Below, piece by piece: positions 16,696 through 26,039 of a stretch of 45,853 bases of DNA. A model generated the notes under the pieces. It searched no databases. It was given only the letters and a program-made list of their open reading frames with translations, and was not told the DNA's origin. A program made the translations under genes and the position numbers. The stretch is from positions 1 to 45,853 of the forward strand of contig WLFD01000003.1 in NCBI GenBank assembly GCA_009703925.1. Direction: 5' to 3'. The stretch comes from Actinomycetota bacterium. GTDB taxonomy: Bacteria > Actinomycetota > Acidimicrobiia > Acidimicrobiales > Acidimicrobilacustridaceae. How positions within the stretch are numbered: position 1 is the stretch's first letter; each line of letters opens with the position of its first letter.

Positions 16696-18899
16696 GACAT
16701 CACCTCCCTCGGCACCATCGGGTGCTCATCAAGATCGTCGGTCACATCGAGTATTCGATCGAGCTGCGAAACCTTGTCAGCGGTGAAGGGTCGGGTGAGC
16801 CCGAGATCGTTGATCTCGTCCTTGTCGATGTTCTCGGCACGGACTTTCGCCTCGAGCAGGGCCTTCTCCTCGCGTGCGTCCTGTCGCCACGGAAGCATCC
16901 CGGCAAGATCGCGTCCGGTGTAGAACACGGCGCCTTCGGGACGGTAGGCCATCGCGATGGCGGCGATACCGGGACCGATGAGTGCGAGCTGGGTGAGCCA
17001 AGCCGGGTTGCCGAACAGTTCGCTGATGGCCGGGAACGACGCCAACCCGAGAGCCCCCATGAAGGCGGCGATGGGATAGCGGACTCCCTGCACGGCGAGT
17101 AGCAACACGATCGGCAAGCCGACGAACATCGGGAACGAGTCGACCCGCAGCGCTCCTGTTTGCAGACCGAGCATGCAGCCGGCGAAACCGGCCATTGCTC
17201 CGGACAACATGAACACGACCATCTTTGTCGTCGTGAGGTTCACGCCGATCGTGGCCGATGCTGCCGGACTGTCGGACATGGCGATCCAGCGGCGCGCCCA
17301 GCGACTACGACGCAGCATCTCGAGCATGAAGAACAGCAATGCGAACGTGATGATCAGGAACATCACGAAGGCTTTGCGATCCACCGTGTCGGTGGAGATC
17401 GAGAATCCGAAGATCTTCAGAGGTTTGTAGAGGATTCCCGAGTTCGAGGGATCGAGCATCGACGGATGCCGGATGATGATCTTGTCGGTGAACTCGGCGA
17501 ACGCCATCGTGGCAAGCGCCAGATACAGGCCCTTGAGTCGAAGCGCCGGTAGTGCGATCGCCAGCCCGAGCGGAGCGCAGACCAACATCACAAGGACGAT
17601 TCCGATGGGATCGCCGTTCTGGCCGCCGAAGTGCGAGAACAGCACCGCACCGATTCCGGCGATGGCGAAGTTGGCGAAGCTCACCTGACCGGCCCAGCCG
17701 ATCAGTGGCACCAACGACAACATGATGAGACCGAAGACGAGGAAGCCGGCACCGCGACCGAGCCACACCGACGATCGTTCGCCGAATGTCGTGCCCGAGA
17801 ACCACGGGATCCATCCGTTGGCCCAGGCCCCGACGATGACGATCAGGACCACGCCACCAAGACCCGCCTCCCACGGCTTCGTGAGCCGCTCGGTGCGCTT
17901 GGTCAGCCGCACCTTGCCGGTCTCGAGTCGAGCCTGCGGAAGGAAGAGCAGGGCGATGAAGAGGATCACGCAGGGAATCGCTTCACCGGCGTAGCTCCAG
18001 TCCGTGCCGAACGACAGGAACGTCGTGGAGAACGATGTGGCGAGCCCGATGATCAGACCACCGATGAACGCCATCGGGATGCTCTTCAACTGGGCGATCG
18101 CCGCCGCAGCAGCCGCCACGATGATGATCAGAGCGAGGTTCTCGACAACGAGACCGGTCTCGGGAGCGATGAGGATGCCGGCAAGACCGGCGGTCATGCA
18201 GCCGAGCGCCCAGGAAGCGCCACTGATGATCGAGGGCTTGGCGCCGGTGAGTCCGGCGAGGCTGCGGCTGTCGACGACGGCGCGCATCGAGATACCGAGA
18301 CGGGTCCGGTACAGGAGCCAGCGAAGGGCGACGGCCACGACGAGAGCGATGATCACGGTGATGATCCGGTGCCAGGTGGCGATAACCGAACCGAGTTCGA
18401 CGCCCTTCGACTGCTGGTAGAAGTGGTCGAGCGTCCGGCCCGTCTTCGGGCTCCAGATGGTGAGAGTGATGCCCATGAACGTGAGCATCAGGCCCACGGT
18501 CACCATCAACTGGACGACAAGTGCGGCGTCGCGCAGACGGCGCATGATCAGTCGATCGAGGCCGATGCCGATCAGAGGCGCCACGATGCCGAGCGTGATG
18601 AAGATGCCGAGCAGGGTCGGCACGTGCCACTGCACGGTCACCTGCCAGTAGAAGAACGCCAGGAAACAACCGATCGCGGCATGAGCGAAGTTGAAGATGC
18701 CGGTTGTCGCATAGGTGACGACGAGCCCGCCTGCGGTGATCGCGTAGATGCCACCGAGGGCGACACCCATTACCAGGAACGTCGAGATGTTCTTGGAGTC
18801 GAGGAACGACGCCGATCCCCAGTTCTTGTTGATCACGAAGGCGAGGATCAACCCGACCACGGCCGCGGAAATCAACCTGGAATTGAGCTTGAACCGCAT
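16692..18899 (-). CDS. LIV-type ABC permease, fused LivH-LivM, with cytosolic C-terminal tail
   Basis: 735 aa; LivH part (GGIYAITAGGLVVTYATTGIFNFAHAAIG) then LivM part (GWAGQVSFANFAIAGIGAV, LPALRLKGLYLALATMAFAEF). Confidence 0.92.
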   Translation of the reverse strand: MRFKLNSRLISAAVVGLILAFVINKNWGSASFLDSKNISTFLVMGVALGGIYAITAGGLVVTYATTGIFNFAHAAIGCFLAFFYWQVTVQWHVPTLLGIFITLGIVAPLIGIGLDRLIMRRLRDAALVVQLMVTVGLMLTFMGITLTIWSPKTGRTLDHFYQQSKGVELGSVIATWHRIITVIIALVVAVALRWLLYRTRLGISMRAVVDSRSLAGLTGAKPSIISGASWALGCMTAGLAGILIAPETGLVVENLALIIIVAAAAAAIAQLKSIPMAFIGGLIIGLATSFSTTFLSFGTDWSYAGEAIPCVILFIALLFLPQARLETGKVRLTKRTERLTKPWEAGLGGVVLIVIVGAWANGWIPWFSGTTFGERSSVWLGRGAGFLVFGLIMLSLVPLIGWAGQVSFANFAIAGIGAVLFSHFGGQNGDPIGIVLVMLVCAPLGLAIALPALRLKGLYLALATMAFAEFTDKIIIRHPSMLDPSNSGILYKPLKIFGFSISTDTVDRKAFVMFLIITFALLFFMLEMLRRSRWARRWIAMSDSPAASATIGVNLTTTKMVVFMLSGAMAGFAGCMLGLQTGALRVDSFPMFVGLPIVLLLAVQGVRYPIAAFMGALGLASFPAISELFGNPAWLTQLALIGPGIAAIAMAYRPEGAVFYTGRDLAGMLPWRQDAREEKALLEAKVRAENIDKDEINDLGLTRPFTADKVSQLDRILDVTDDLDEHPMVPREVMS

Positions 18900-18934
18900 T
18901 TTTCCCCCTGCTGGTGCGGCTGCATGAATGTGGA

Positions 18935-18968
18935 GGGAGGGGCCGGTCCAGTCGAACTGGCCCCTCCC
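18935..18968. terminator. Stable intergenic hairpin between the SBP and permease genes (attenuator or partial terminator)
   Basis: GGGAGGGGCC (18935-18944) / GGCCCCTCCC (18959-18968), perfect 10-bp stem. Confidence 0.65.
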
Positions 18969-18991
18969 GGCACTACTGCACTACTGGACCG

Positions 18992-20362
18992 CTAGTTGAC
19001 GGACTTCGCCGCTTCCTGCGGATCGAGCGTCACGGTCGAGACGTACTTCGGGTTGCAGTCGAGCGTGCCGACCTTGGCCGGAGCGACACGGACGAACTTG
19101 CCGCCCTGCATCTGCATCATGACCATGCAGTCGGAGAAGACCTTCGGGCCCGTACGGGGACCGATCCATCCGTCAGCATCGAACTGCAGCGTCTTCATGG
19201 TCTCGAGGATCGCGGCACGGGTGATCCCGTTCGCTCCCTTGGCGGCGACGATCGAATCGATCGTTGCCTTGAAGGCCATACCGGCCTGCCATGCCTGCGC
19301 ACCGAAGGAATCCGGCTTGCCGTTCGAAGCCGTCACGTACGCCTGATCGGCGCTGTTGCTCGAAGCTTCTTCGAACGGAAGGAACTGCATCCAGACATAG
19401 GTGCCCTCGACAGCTGTGCCCTGTGCCTTGAAGTTGTCGGTGTAGCAGGCCAACGAGCAGCCCCAAACCTTCACCGAGTCGAGGCCCTGTGCCGCAGCTT
19501 CCTTGCGCATCTTGGTCATGACGACGTCGTTCGAGCCGTTGTAGACCATGTTGTCGTTACCGGCCTTGATGGCCTGAACGTAGGTCGTGAAGCCCGACTG
19601 CTCGGTGCGACCCGAGACCTTCATCGCGTCCGTGACATTGATGCCGGACTGCTTGGCGGCGGCGATCTGGTAGGTCGAAGACTGGATGGTCGTCGGGAGA
19701 TCACCGGGGACGAGCCACAAGGCCGTCAGGCTCGGAGCCAGGGTCTTGAAGAAGTCGAACGTGCCGGTGAAGGCCTTCAGCTCGCGGCTACCGGTCAGGG
19801 TCTTGCAGGACTCGGCAACGGCCTGGATGATGAAGGCGGTCGGCGCACACTGCTCGTTGATGTCGTTGGCCAAGGCGGCGTAGTCGGGAAGTCCCGTTGC
19901 CACACCGGCCTTGTCGGCGCAGGTGTTCAGGACCGACGTGTCCGGATTGAACAGTGCGTTGCCGCCCACCATCGCAACTGCGTTCTGGCAGGCGTTGATG
20001 ATGCCGTTCTTCGACTCGGTCGGATCGAGCTTGGAATCCCATGCCACGACCTTGAGCTGACGGCAGCCGATGCCGCCGTTGGCATTGACGTACTTGGCAT
20101 AGGCGTTCATTGCGTCGACGTTGCCCTGGAACAATCCGGGAGCAAGTGCCGAGCCGGTGTCGGCCATGACCTCGACAGTGATCGTGTCGGCACTGACGCC
20201 GATATCGGTCGCTTCGAGTGTGGTTTTCGAACAAGCGGCATCTGCGGCCTTGGCCGGATCCGTTGTCGTGGGCGATGAATCGGAGCCACTGCGGCCACAA
20301 GCGCCGGCCACAAGACCAACGCTGAGCACCGCAGAAAGCAGTACTAGACGGTAACGCTTCAC
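18992..20362 (-). CDS. LIV-type ABC transporter substrate-binding lipoprotein
   Basis: Likely GTG start at 20362 (VKRYRLVLLSAVLSVGLVAGACG, lipobox) with AGGGGGG SD; periplasmic-binding-protein features. Confidence 0.86.
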   Translation of the reverse strand: MKRYRLVLLSAVLSVGLVAGACGRSGSDSSPTTTDPAKAADAACSKTTLEATDIGVSADTITVEVMADTGSALAPGLFQGNVDAMNAYAKYVNANGGIGCRQLKVVAWDSKLDPTESKNGIINACQNAVAMVGGNALFNPDTSVLNTCADKAGVATGLPDYAALANDINEQCAPTAFIIQAVAESCKTLTGSRELKAFTGTFDFFKTLAPSLTALWLVPGDLPTTIQSSTYQIAAAKQSGINVTDAMKVSGRTEQSGFTTYVQAIKAGNDNMVYNGSNDVVMTKMRKEAAAQGLDSVKVWGCSLACYTDNFKAQGTAVEGTYVWMQFLPFEEASSNSADQAYVTASNGKPDSFGAQAWQAGMAFKATIDSIVAAKGANGITRAAILETMKTLQFDADGWIGPRTGPKVFSDCMVMMQMQGGKFVRVAPAKVGTLDCNPKYVSTVTLDPQEAAKSVN

Positions 20363-20422
20363 TTTTGTCCCCCCTGGGTTTGGTAACTGCATTGGTGAGG
20401 ATAACCGAGTTCAGCGTCCCAT

Positions 20423-20440
20423 GTGTGACGATTGCCACAC
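20423..20440. promoter_or_regulatory. Dyad GTGTG-N8-CACAC upstream of the SBP gene
   Basis: Perfect 5-bp arms; TATCCT -10-like element follows downstream on the minus strand. Confidence 0.35.
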
Positions 20441-20462
20441 GTGGGAGTTCACCCGGCTTCCG

Positions 20463-20493
20463 CAGTGCCCGGTCCCCCTGGATCCGGGCACTG
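20463..20493 (-). terminator. Hairpin downstream of the SDR gene
   Basis: CAGTGCCCGG (20463-20472) / CCGGGCACTG (20484-20493), perfect 10-bp stem, 11-nt loop. Confidence 0.65.
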
Positions 20494-20505
20494 TCAGCTG
20501 AAAGA

Positions 20506-21252
20506 TCAGCTGGTGATTCCGCCGTCCATCACCATGATCGAGCCGGTGATGTAACGAGCTTCATCGGAACCGAGATAGGCGAAGAGGCTGGCCAATTCTT
20601 CCGGCGCAGCAACTTCGACGTTGTCTCGGGACATCTTCTTCATGCGGCCCCAATCGGCACCATCCGGAGGGATGAATGCGGAGTACATGTTGGTCTCGAC
20701 GCCACCCGGTGCGACCGCATTGACGCGGATGGGCGTGTCGTATTCCGTCGCAAGGGCCTTGGTGAGCGCAACGACGCCACCCTTCGACGAGCAGTAACCG
20801 GCGCTCCACGGCTGTCCCATGATGCCGGCTGTCGATGCGGTGTTGATGATGACACCGACGCCGCGCTCGACCATCTGCGGAAGTACGCCGCGGCACATGA
20901 GGAATGTGCCGGTGAGGTTCACGGCGATCATCTTTGCGTACAGGCCGGGATCGACCTCGTGGCTGTTGGCGAAGCCGCCGATGCCGGCGACGTTGCACAG
21001 CACGTCGATCTGACCGAAAGCCTTGGTGGCTTCGGCGATGGTCGCCTCGACCTGCGCCCAGTCACTGACATCACATGCGAACGAAATCGCATTCGCCCCG
21101 ATGCCATCGGCGGTGGCCTTCGCACTGTCACCGTTGACGTCGAGACAGGCGACCTTGGCACCTTCCGCAGCAAGACGCTGTGCAACCGCACGGCCGATTC
21201 CCGAGCCGGTGCCGGTGACGACGGCGGCCTTGCCTACATAACGCTGTTCCAT
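20506..21252 (-). CDS. Short-chain dehydrogenase/reductase
   Basis: 248 aa; TGTGSGIGRAVA, CNVAGIGG, YCSSKGGV active site. Confidence 0.9.
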   Translation of the reverse strand: MEQRYVGKAAVVTGTGSGIGRAVAQRLAAEGAKVACLDVNGDSAKATADGIGANAISFACDVSDWAQVEATIAEATKAFGQIDVLCNVAGIGGFANSHEVDPGLYAKMIAVNLTGTFLMCRGVLPQMVERGVGVIINTASTAGIMGQPWSAGYCSSKGGVVALTKALATEYDTPIRVNAVAPGGVETNMYSAFIPPDGADWGRMKKMSRDNVEVAAPEELASLFAYLGSDEARYITGSIMVMDGGITS

Positions 21253-21313
21253 GATTCCCCTGAAAAAATAGAGCGATTTGGTGAGTGAGATACGTGAGTG
21301 AGTGAGCGCTGAC

Positions 21314-22420
21314 TCAGTCGAAGGTGAGCACGCCGCGGGCGATGCTGCCCGAGTGCATGTCGTGCACCACGTCGGCGAACTTCTCCATCGGGTACGTGGC
21401 CGAGACGAGTTCGTCGAGCATGAACTCGCCGCGACGGTAGAGATCGATGATCTGCGGGATGTCGCGGTGCGGGCTGTACGAGCCGGCGCGGGAGCCGATC
21501 ACGCCACGCTCGTTCTGCGTGAACCGCTGATAGGGCAGTTCGAACTTGGCATCGCCACCCGGAGTTCCGATGATGACGACGGTGCCGCCCCAGTCGAGCA
21601 TCTCGAGCGCGTTGGAGGTGACCGTCGGATGACCGACGACGTCGTAGACCCAGTCGACGCCGCCGGCGTTGAACGGACCGGAGAGTTCGGTGTCCGAATA
21701 GGGAACAAGCGTGCGTACCTGCTCGACAACATCGTCCGAACGTCCGTCGATGTAATCGGTGGCGCCGAAGGCACGAGCGAGTGCCTCTTTCTGCGGTTCG
21801 GTGTCGATGGCGATGATGCGACTGGCACGACGCACGCGGAGAGCCTGAATGGCGTTGAGTCCGACGCCGCCGCAGCCGTAGACGACCGCGGTGTCTCCCA
21901 CCTGGACATTCGACCGATAGAGAACGGATCCGGCGCCGGTCATCACGCCGCAACCGACGAGGCATGCGGACGTGAGCGGAACGTCCTTCGGGATCTTGAC
22001 GGCCTGGATCGCCTTGACGATCGTGCGCTCGGTGAAGACCGATGCGGCTGCAAAGTTCCAGCAGGGATCACCGTTCAGGGTGAACGGCTGGGCCATGTTG
22101 CCGAGGGTCTGACGACAACGCGTCGGCTTGCCGGCGGCACAGGCCTTGCACATTCCGCATGCGGCGAGGGTCGAGATGATCACGTGGTCGCCGACTTCGA
22201 CGTTGGTGACACCGATGCCGATCTGATCGACGACGCCGGCACCTTCGTGGCCGAGCACCGCCGGAGCGGGCCAGCCGAACGCACCTGCGGCGGCGGTGAC
22301 ATCGCTGTGGCATACGCCGGCGGCGACGATGCGCACGATGACTTCGCCCGGACCCGGATCGCGAACTTCGAGACCGGTGAGAACTTCGGCGCCTTCGCCG
22401 GTGAACACGATGCCCTTCAT
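21314..22420 (-). CDS. Zn-dependent alcohol dehydrogenase (class III/NDMA-dependent-like)
   Basis: 368 aa; GVCHSD, GHEGAGVV, CGMCKACAAGKPTRC structural Zn site, GCGGVGLNAIQ. Confidence 0.88.
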   Translation of the reverse strand: MKGIVFTGEGAEVLTGLEVRDPGPGEVIVRIVAAGVCHSDVTAAAGAFGWPAPAVLGHEGAGVVDQIGIGVTNVEVGDHVIISTLAACGMCKACAAGKPTRCRQTLGNMAQPFTLNGDPCWNFAAASVFTERTIVKAIQAVKIPKDVPLTSACLVGCGVMTGAGSVLYRSNVQVGDTAVVYGCGGVGLNAIQALRVRRASRIIAIDTEPQKEALARAFGATDYIDGRSDDVVEQVRTLVPYSDTELSGPFNAGGVDWVYDVVGHPTVTSNALEMLDWGGTVVIIGTPGGDAKFELPYQRFTQNERGVIGSRAGSYSPHRDIPQIIDLYRRGEFMLDELVSATYPMEKFADVVHDMHSGSIARGVLTFD

Positions 22421-22481
22421 GACTGCCCCCTGAATGAGTTGTTGTTGATTATGACGATGACTACTTGGTCAAGCTGACGGA

Positions 22482-23948
22482 TCAGCTCGGCCAGATGATC
22501 GACTGCCATTCGGTGTAGGCGTCGAGGCCCCAGCTGCCACCGTCGCGGCCGATGCCGGAAAGCTTGAAGCCACCGAACGGTGTTTCGTGGTGGGTCTGCA
22601 CGCTGTTGATACCGACGCGACCCGAGCGGATCTGCTTGGCGATCTCGAATGCGCGGGGCGTGTCCTGACTGAAGACGTAGGAGAACAGGCCGTAATCGCT
22701 GTCATTCGCGATTGCGATGCCCTCTTCTTCGGTGTCGAACGGAACCACGACCACAACCGGGCCGAAGATCTCTTCGCGGACAGGCGACATGGTGTTGTTG
22801 CAACCGGCGAGAAGTGTCGGACCGACGTAGAAACCGGAATCCATACCGGTGTCGCGACCGTCGACGACAAGCTCGGCGCCTTCGGCAACACCATTCTCGA
22901 TGTGGCCGAGGATGCGCGACTTCTGCAGTGCCGAGATGACCGGACCGACCTGAGTCGATGCATCGAGCGGATCGCCGACCTTGAGGGCGCGTGCGGCACC
23001 GGCGAGTCGGGTCACGAGTTCGTCGTAGCGGCTGCGGTGAACGATGACGCGGGTGGGGGCGGTGCAGATCTGACCCGAGTGGAATGCCCAAACGCTGGCG
23101 ATCCCGGCGACGGCCTTGTCTATGTCGGCGTCCTCGGCGACGATGCAGGCGCCCTTGCCACCGAGTTCATGAAGCTGACGCTTCATCGTGGGTGCACCGG
23201 CGGCGACGATCATCGAGCCGACGGCCGACGAACCGGTGAAGCTGACCATGTCGACGTTGGGATCGGACACGAGGTTGGCGCCGACGCTGGCCTGACCACC
23301 GGTGACGATGTTGACGACACCCTTGGGGAAACCCACGTCCTCGAGAATCTTCGCAAGCTCGATCACGCACAGCGGATCCTGCGGGGCCGGCTTCATGACG
23401 ACCGTGCAGCCGACGGCGAGTGCCGGAGCGATCTTGCCAACCATCGAGGTCGTCGGGAAGTTGTAGGGAGCGATACAGGCGACCACACCGACGGGGACCT
23501 TGCGGGCAAGGCCACCCATGAGGGCACCGGCGGCGAGGGGCGTCGAGCCGATCGGCTGCGGAGGCAGCGGACGGCTGAGATCCTCCATCGCGCCACGGGC
23601 GTAACGCTCGAAGCGCGAGATCGCAACGGGGATCTGCATGAGCGAGCCGACCGACGAGGTGGCGCCGGTCTCGCTGATCACGAGGGGGATCAGGTCGGGC
23701 GTGCGCTTGGCGAGTTCCCGGCCGGCGGCGGCAAGGAGTTCGGCCCGTTCCTGCGGGGTCGTGCGGCTCCAGGCCGGAAAGGCCTCGGCGGCAGCGGCAG
23801 CGGCAGCGGCGACATCGCCGGCCGAAGCCTCGGGCGCCTGGGCCACAACCTTTTCGTTTGCAGGGTTGATGATGTCGTAGGTGCCGTCTCCACCGGAGAC
23901 CCACTCGCCACCGATGAGTTGACGATATTCAGCGTTCTTGGTTGCCAT
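22482..23948 (-). CDS. NAD(P)-dependent aldehyde dehydrogenase
   Basis: 488 aa; FTGSSAVGSMI, HELGGKGACIV, HSGQICTAPTRV (catalytic Cys), EEIFGPVV. Confidence 0.92.
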   Translation of the reverse strand: MATKNAEYRQLIGGEWVSGGDGTYDIINPANEKVVAQAPEASAGDVAAAAAAAAEAFPAWSRTTPQERAELLAAAGRELAKRTPDLIPLVISETGATSSVGSLMQIPVAISRFERYARGAMEDLSRPLPPQPIGSTPLAAGALMGGLARKVPVGVVACIAPYNFPTTSMVGKIAPALAVGCTVVMKPAPQDPLCVIELAKILEDVGFPKGVVNIVTGGQASVGANLVSDPNVDMVSFTGSSAVGSMIVAAGAPTMKRQLHELGGKGACIVAEDADIDKAVAGIASVWAFHSGQICTAPTRVIVHRSRYDELVTRLAGAARALKVGDPLDASTQVGPVISALQKSRILGHIENGVAEGAELVVDGRDTGMDSGFYVGPTLLAGCNNTMSPVREEIFGPVVVVVPFDTEEEGIAIANDSDYGLFSYVFSQDTPRAFEIAKQIRSGRVGINSVQTHHETPFGGFKLSGIGRDGGSWGLDAYTEWQSIIWPS

Positions 23949-23950
23949 GG

Positions 23951-23969
23951 GTCTGACGTTATGTCAGAC
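23951..23969. promoter_or_regulatory. Palindromic operator GTCTGACGTTATGTCAGAC, 2 nt upstream of the ALDH start codon
   Basis: 7-bp arms GTCTGAC/GTCAGAC; shares its core with sites at 8196 and 24075. Confidence 0.75.
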
Positions 23970-24074
23970 GGCGCCGTGCGTCACACCGACGGCCGTCGGC
24001 AGCGGTTCGCCCACCTCTCCGCCGCCCGGGATCGGTTTCAGCCAGCGGTGGATCGAATCCGACCGGAGGTGTAA

Positions 24075-24091
24075 TCTGACGGTTCGTCAGA
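24075..24091. promoter_or_regulatory. Palindromic operator TCTGACGGTTCGTCAGA upstream of the amidohydrolase gene
   Basis: 7-bp arms TCTGACG/CGTCAGA; overlaps a TAATCT -10-like element. Confidence 0.75.
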
Positions 24092-24138
24092 AACCTGTCC
24101 GGCTCGCCGGTGGGTCCGGAAACTCTGTTGGAGGGGTC

Positions 24139-25860
24139 ATGCTCGACGAGGTCATCAAGGGCGGAACAGTCATCGACGGTACCGGATCGGCCGGCCGCAT
24201 TGCCGATGTCGGCATCCGCGACGGTCGCATCGTGGCCATCGGCGATATCGACGAGCCCGCAACGGTCACCACCGATGCCTCGGGCCGCATCGTGATGCCG
24301 GGCGTCATCGATGCCCACACCCATTACGACGCACAACTCCTGTGGGATCCGGGCGCCTCGCCGTCCGCGAACCACGGCGTCACCACCGTCATCGGCGGCA
24401 ACTGTGGCTTCACCCTCGCACCGCTTCGCCCCACCGCTGCCGAAGCCGACTATCTGCAGAACATGATGTCCCGGGTCGAAGGCATGCCTCTCCCCGCACT
24501 GCAGCAGATCGACTGGAACTGGGAAACCTTCGAGCAGTATCTCGCCCGCTTCGAAGGCAGAATCTCGGTCAACGCCGGATTCCTCGTCGGCCACTGTGCT
24601 GTTCGCCGCTATGTCATGGGCCCCGATTCGGTCGGCAATGAAGCCACTCCGGAGCAGATCGACGCCATGGTCGCCGAGGTCCGCAAGGCCATCGAGGTCG
24701 GTGCCCTCGGTTTCTCCTTCACCCGTTCCGGCAGTCACAGCGATGGCGACGGACAGCCTGTCCCCAGCCGTTGGGCCACCGAAGAAGAACTGATGGCCCT
24801 GTGCGTCGAGACCGGCCAGCACGAGGGCACGACCCTCGAGGGCATCGTGCCCGGTTGTCTCGACCGCTTCGCCGACGACGAGATCGAACTCCTCGCCCAG
24901 TTGAGTGCCGCCGCAAAACGCGTCATGAACTGGAACGTGCTCACCATCGACAGCCGCGAGCCCGACCGGGTGGCCCGCCAACTCTCCGCCGGTGACCGCG
25001 CCGCCGAGATCGGTGGCCGCGTCGTCGCCCTCACCATGCCCGTCCTTGTTCCCATGAACATGAACTTCATGACCTTCTGCGGCATCTGGCTCATTCCCGG
25101 TTGGCAGGAAGCGCTCTCGGTCTCGGTCGAGGAGCGTCTCGCTCTCCTGCAGGATCCGGAAGCTCGGGCCCGCCTTCTCGCTGCATCGCATTCGGAAGAA
25201 GCCGGTATCTACCGCCGTCTCGCCGACTGGGAGGACTACGTCGTCGGTGACACGTTCTCACCGGAGAACGCGGGCTGCTCGAACCGGACCGTTTCGGCGA
25301 TCGCCGCAGAGCGCGGCACCGAACCGTTCGACACGCTGCTCGACATCGTCGTCGCCGACGGACTGCGCACCATCCTGTGGCCGGCACCCAAGGACAAGGA
25401 TCCCGCCAGCTGGGCCATGCGGGCCGAAGCCTGGAATGACCCGCGCGCAATGATCGGCGGCTCCGACGCCGGCGCCCATCTCGATCGCATGTGTGGCGCT
25501 ACGTATCCCACCCGTTTCCTCGGTGACATGATCCGCGGCCGCAAGCTCGTTCCGGTCGAGCGTGCCGTGCAACTCATCACGCAGGTTCCGGCGCTGCTCT
25601 TCGGTCTCGTCGACCGCGGCACTCTCGAGGTCGGCAAGTTCGCCGACATCGCCGTGATCGATCCCGAGACCGTCGGTTCCGAGAACGCCCACATGGTTGC
25701 CGACCTTCCCGGCGGCTGCGAGCGACTCACCGCCGGGTCGTTCGGCGTCGAGCGCGTGCTCGTCAACGGCACCGTCGTGATCGAACATGGCGACGCCACC
25801 GGCAACGTTCCCGGAACATTGCTCAAGTCCGGCGTCGACACCTACACGGTTCTTCCGTAA
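24139..25860 (+). CDS. N-acyl-D-amino-acid deacylase (D-aminoacylase) family amidohydrolase
   Basis: Start MLDEVIKGGTVIDGTG at 24139 with GGAGGGG SD; PGVIDAHTHYDAQLLWDP, GGNCGFTLAP, IGGSDAGAHLDRM, GKFADIAVIDP. Confidence 0.85.
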   Translation: MLDEVIKGGTVIDGTGSAGRIADVGIRDGRIVAIGDIDEPATVTTDASGRIVMPGVIDAHTHYDAQLLWDPGASPSANHGVTTVIGGNCGFTLAPLRPTAAEADYLQNMMSRVEGMPLPALQQIDWNWETFEQYLARFEGRISVNAGFLVGHCAVRRYVMGPDSVGNEATPEQIDAMVAEVRKAIEVGALGFSFTRSGSHSDGDGQPVPSRWATEEELMALCVETGQHEGTTLEGIVPGCLDRFADDEIELLAQLSAAAKRVMNWNVLTIDSREPDRVARQLSAGDRAAEIGGRVVALTMPVLVPMNMNFMTFCGIWLIPGWQEALSVSVEERLALLQDPEARARLLAASHSEEAGIYRRLADWEDYVVGDTFSPENAGCSNRTVSAIAAERGTEPFDTLLDIVVADGLRTILWPAPKDKDPASWAMRAEAWNDPRAMIGGSDAGAHLDRMCGATYPTRFLGDMIRGRKLVPVERAVQLITQVPALLFGLVDRGTLEVGKFADIAVIDPETVGSENAHMVADLPGGCERLTAGSFGVERVLVNGTVVIEHGDATGNVPGTLLKSGVDTYTVLP

Positions 25861-25910
25861 CGAAAACCGTCCCTTTCGGACGCCTCACATACGGGTTCTG
25901 CCCTTCAGTT

Positions 25911-25941
25911 GACGAAGGTCCTCCATGTGGGGACCTTCGTC
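25911..25941 (+). terminator. Terminator-like hairpin after the amidohydrolase gene
   Basis: GACGAAGGTCC / GGACCTTCGTC, perfect 11-bp stem, 9-nt loop. Confidence 0.6.
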
Positions 25942-26039
25942 ACTTCCTGCCCCGAACCCCTTCTCGCCGGCTGTCGCCCATGTGATGATTCGAACGCGTC
26001 CTCGGGGGACGCTTTCGGACGAGATCCTCAGGAGCGATC

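Noticed and set aside
17631-18995. 454-aa plus-strand ORF over livHM1
   Set aside because: Highly charged D/E/H/R-rich shadow frame opposite a permease; an artefact of hydrophobic codon complement.
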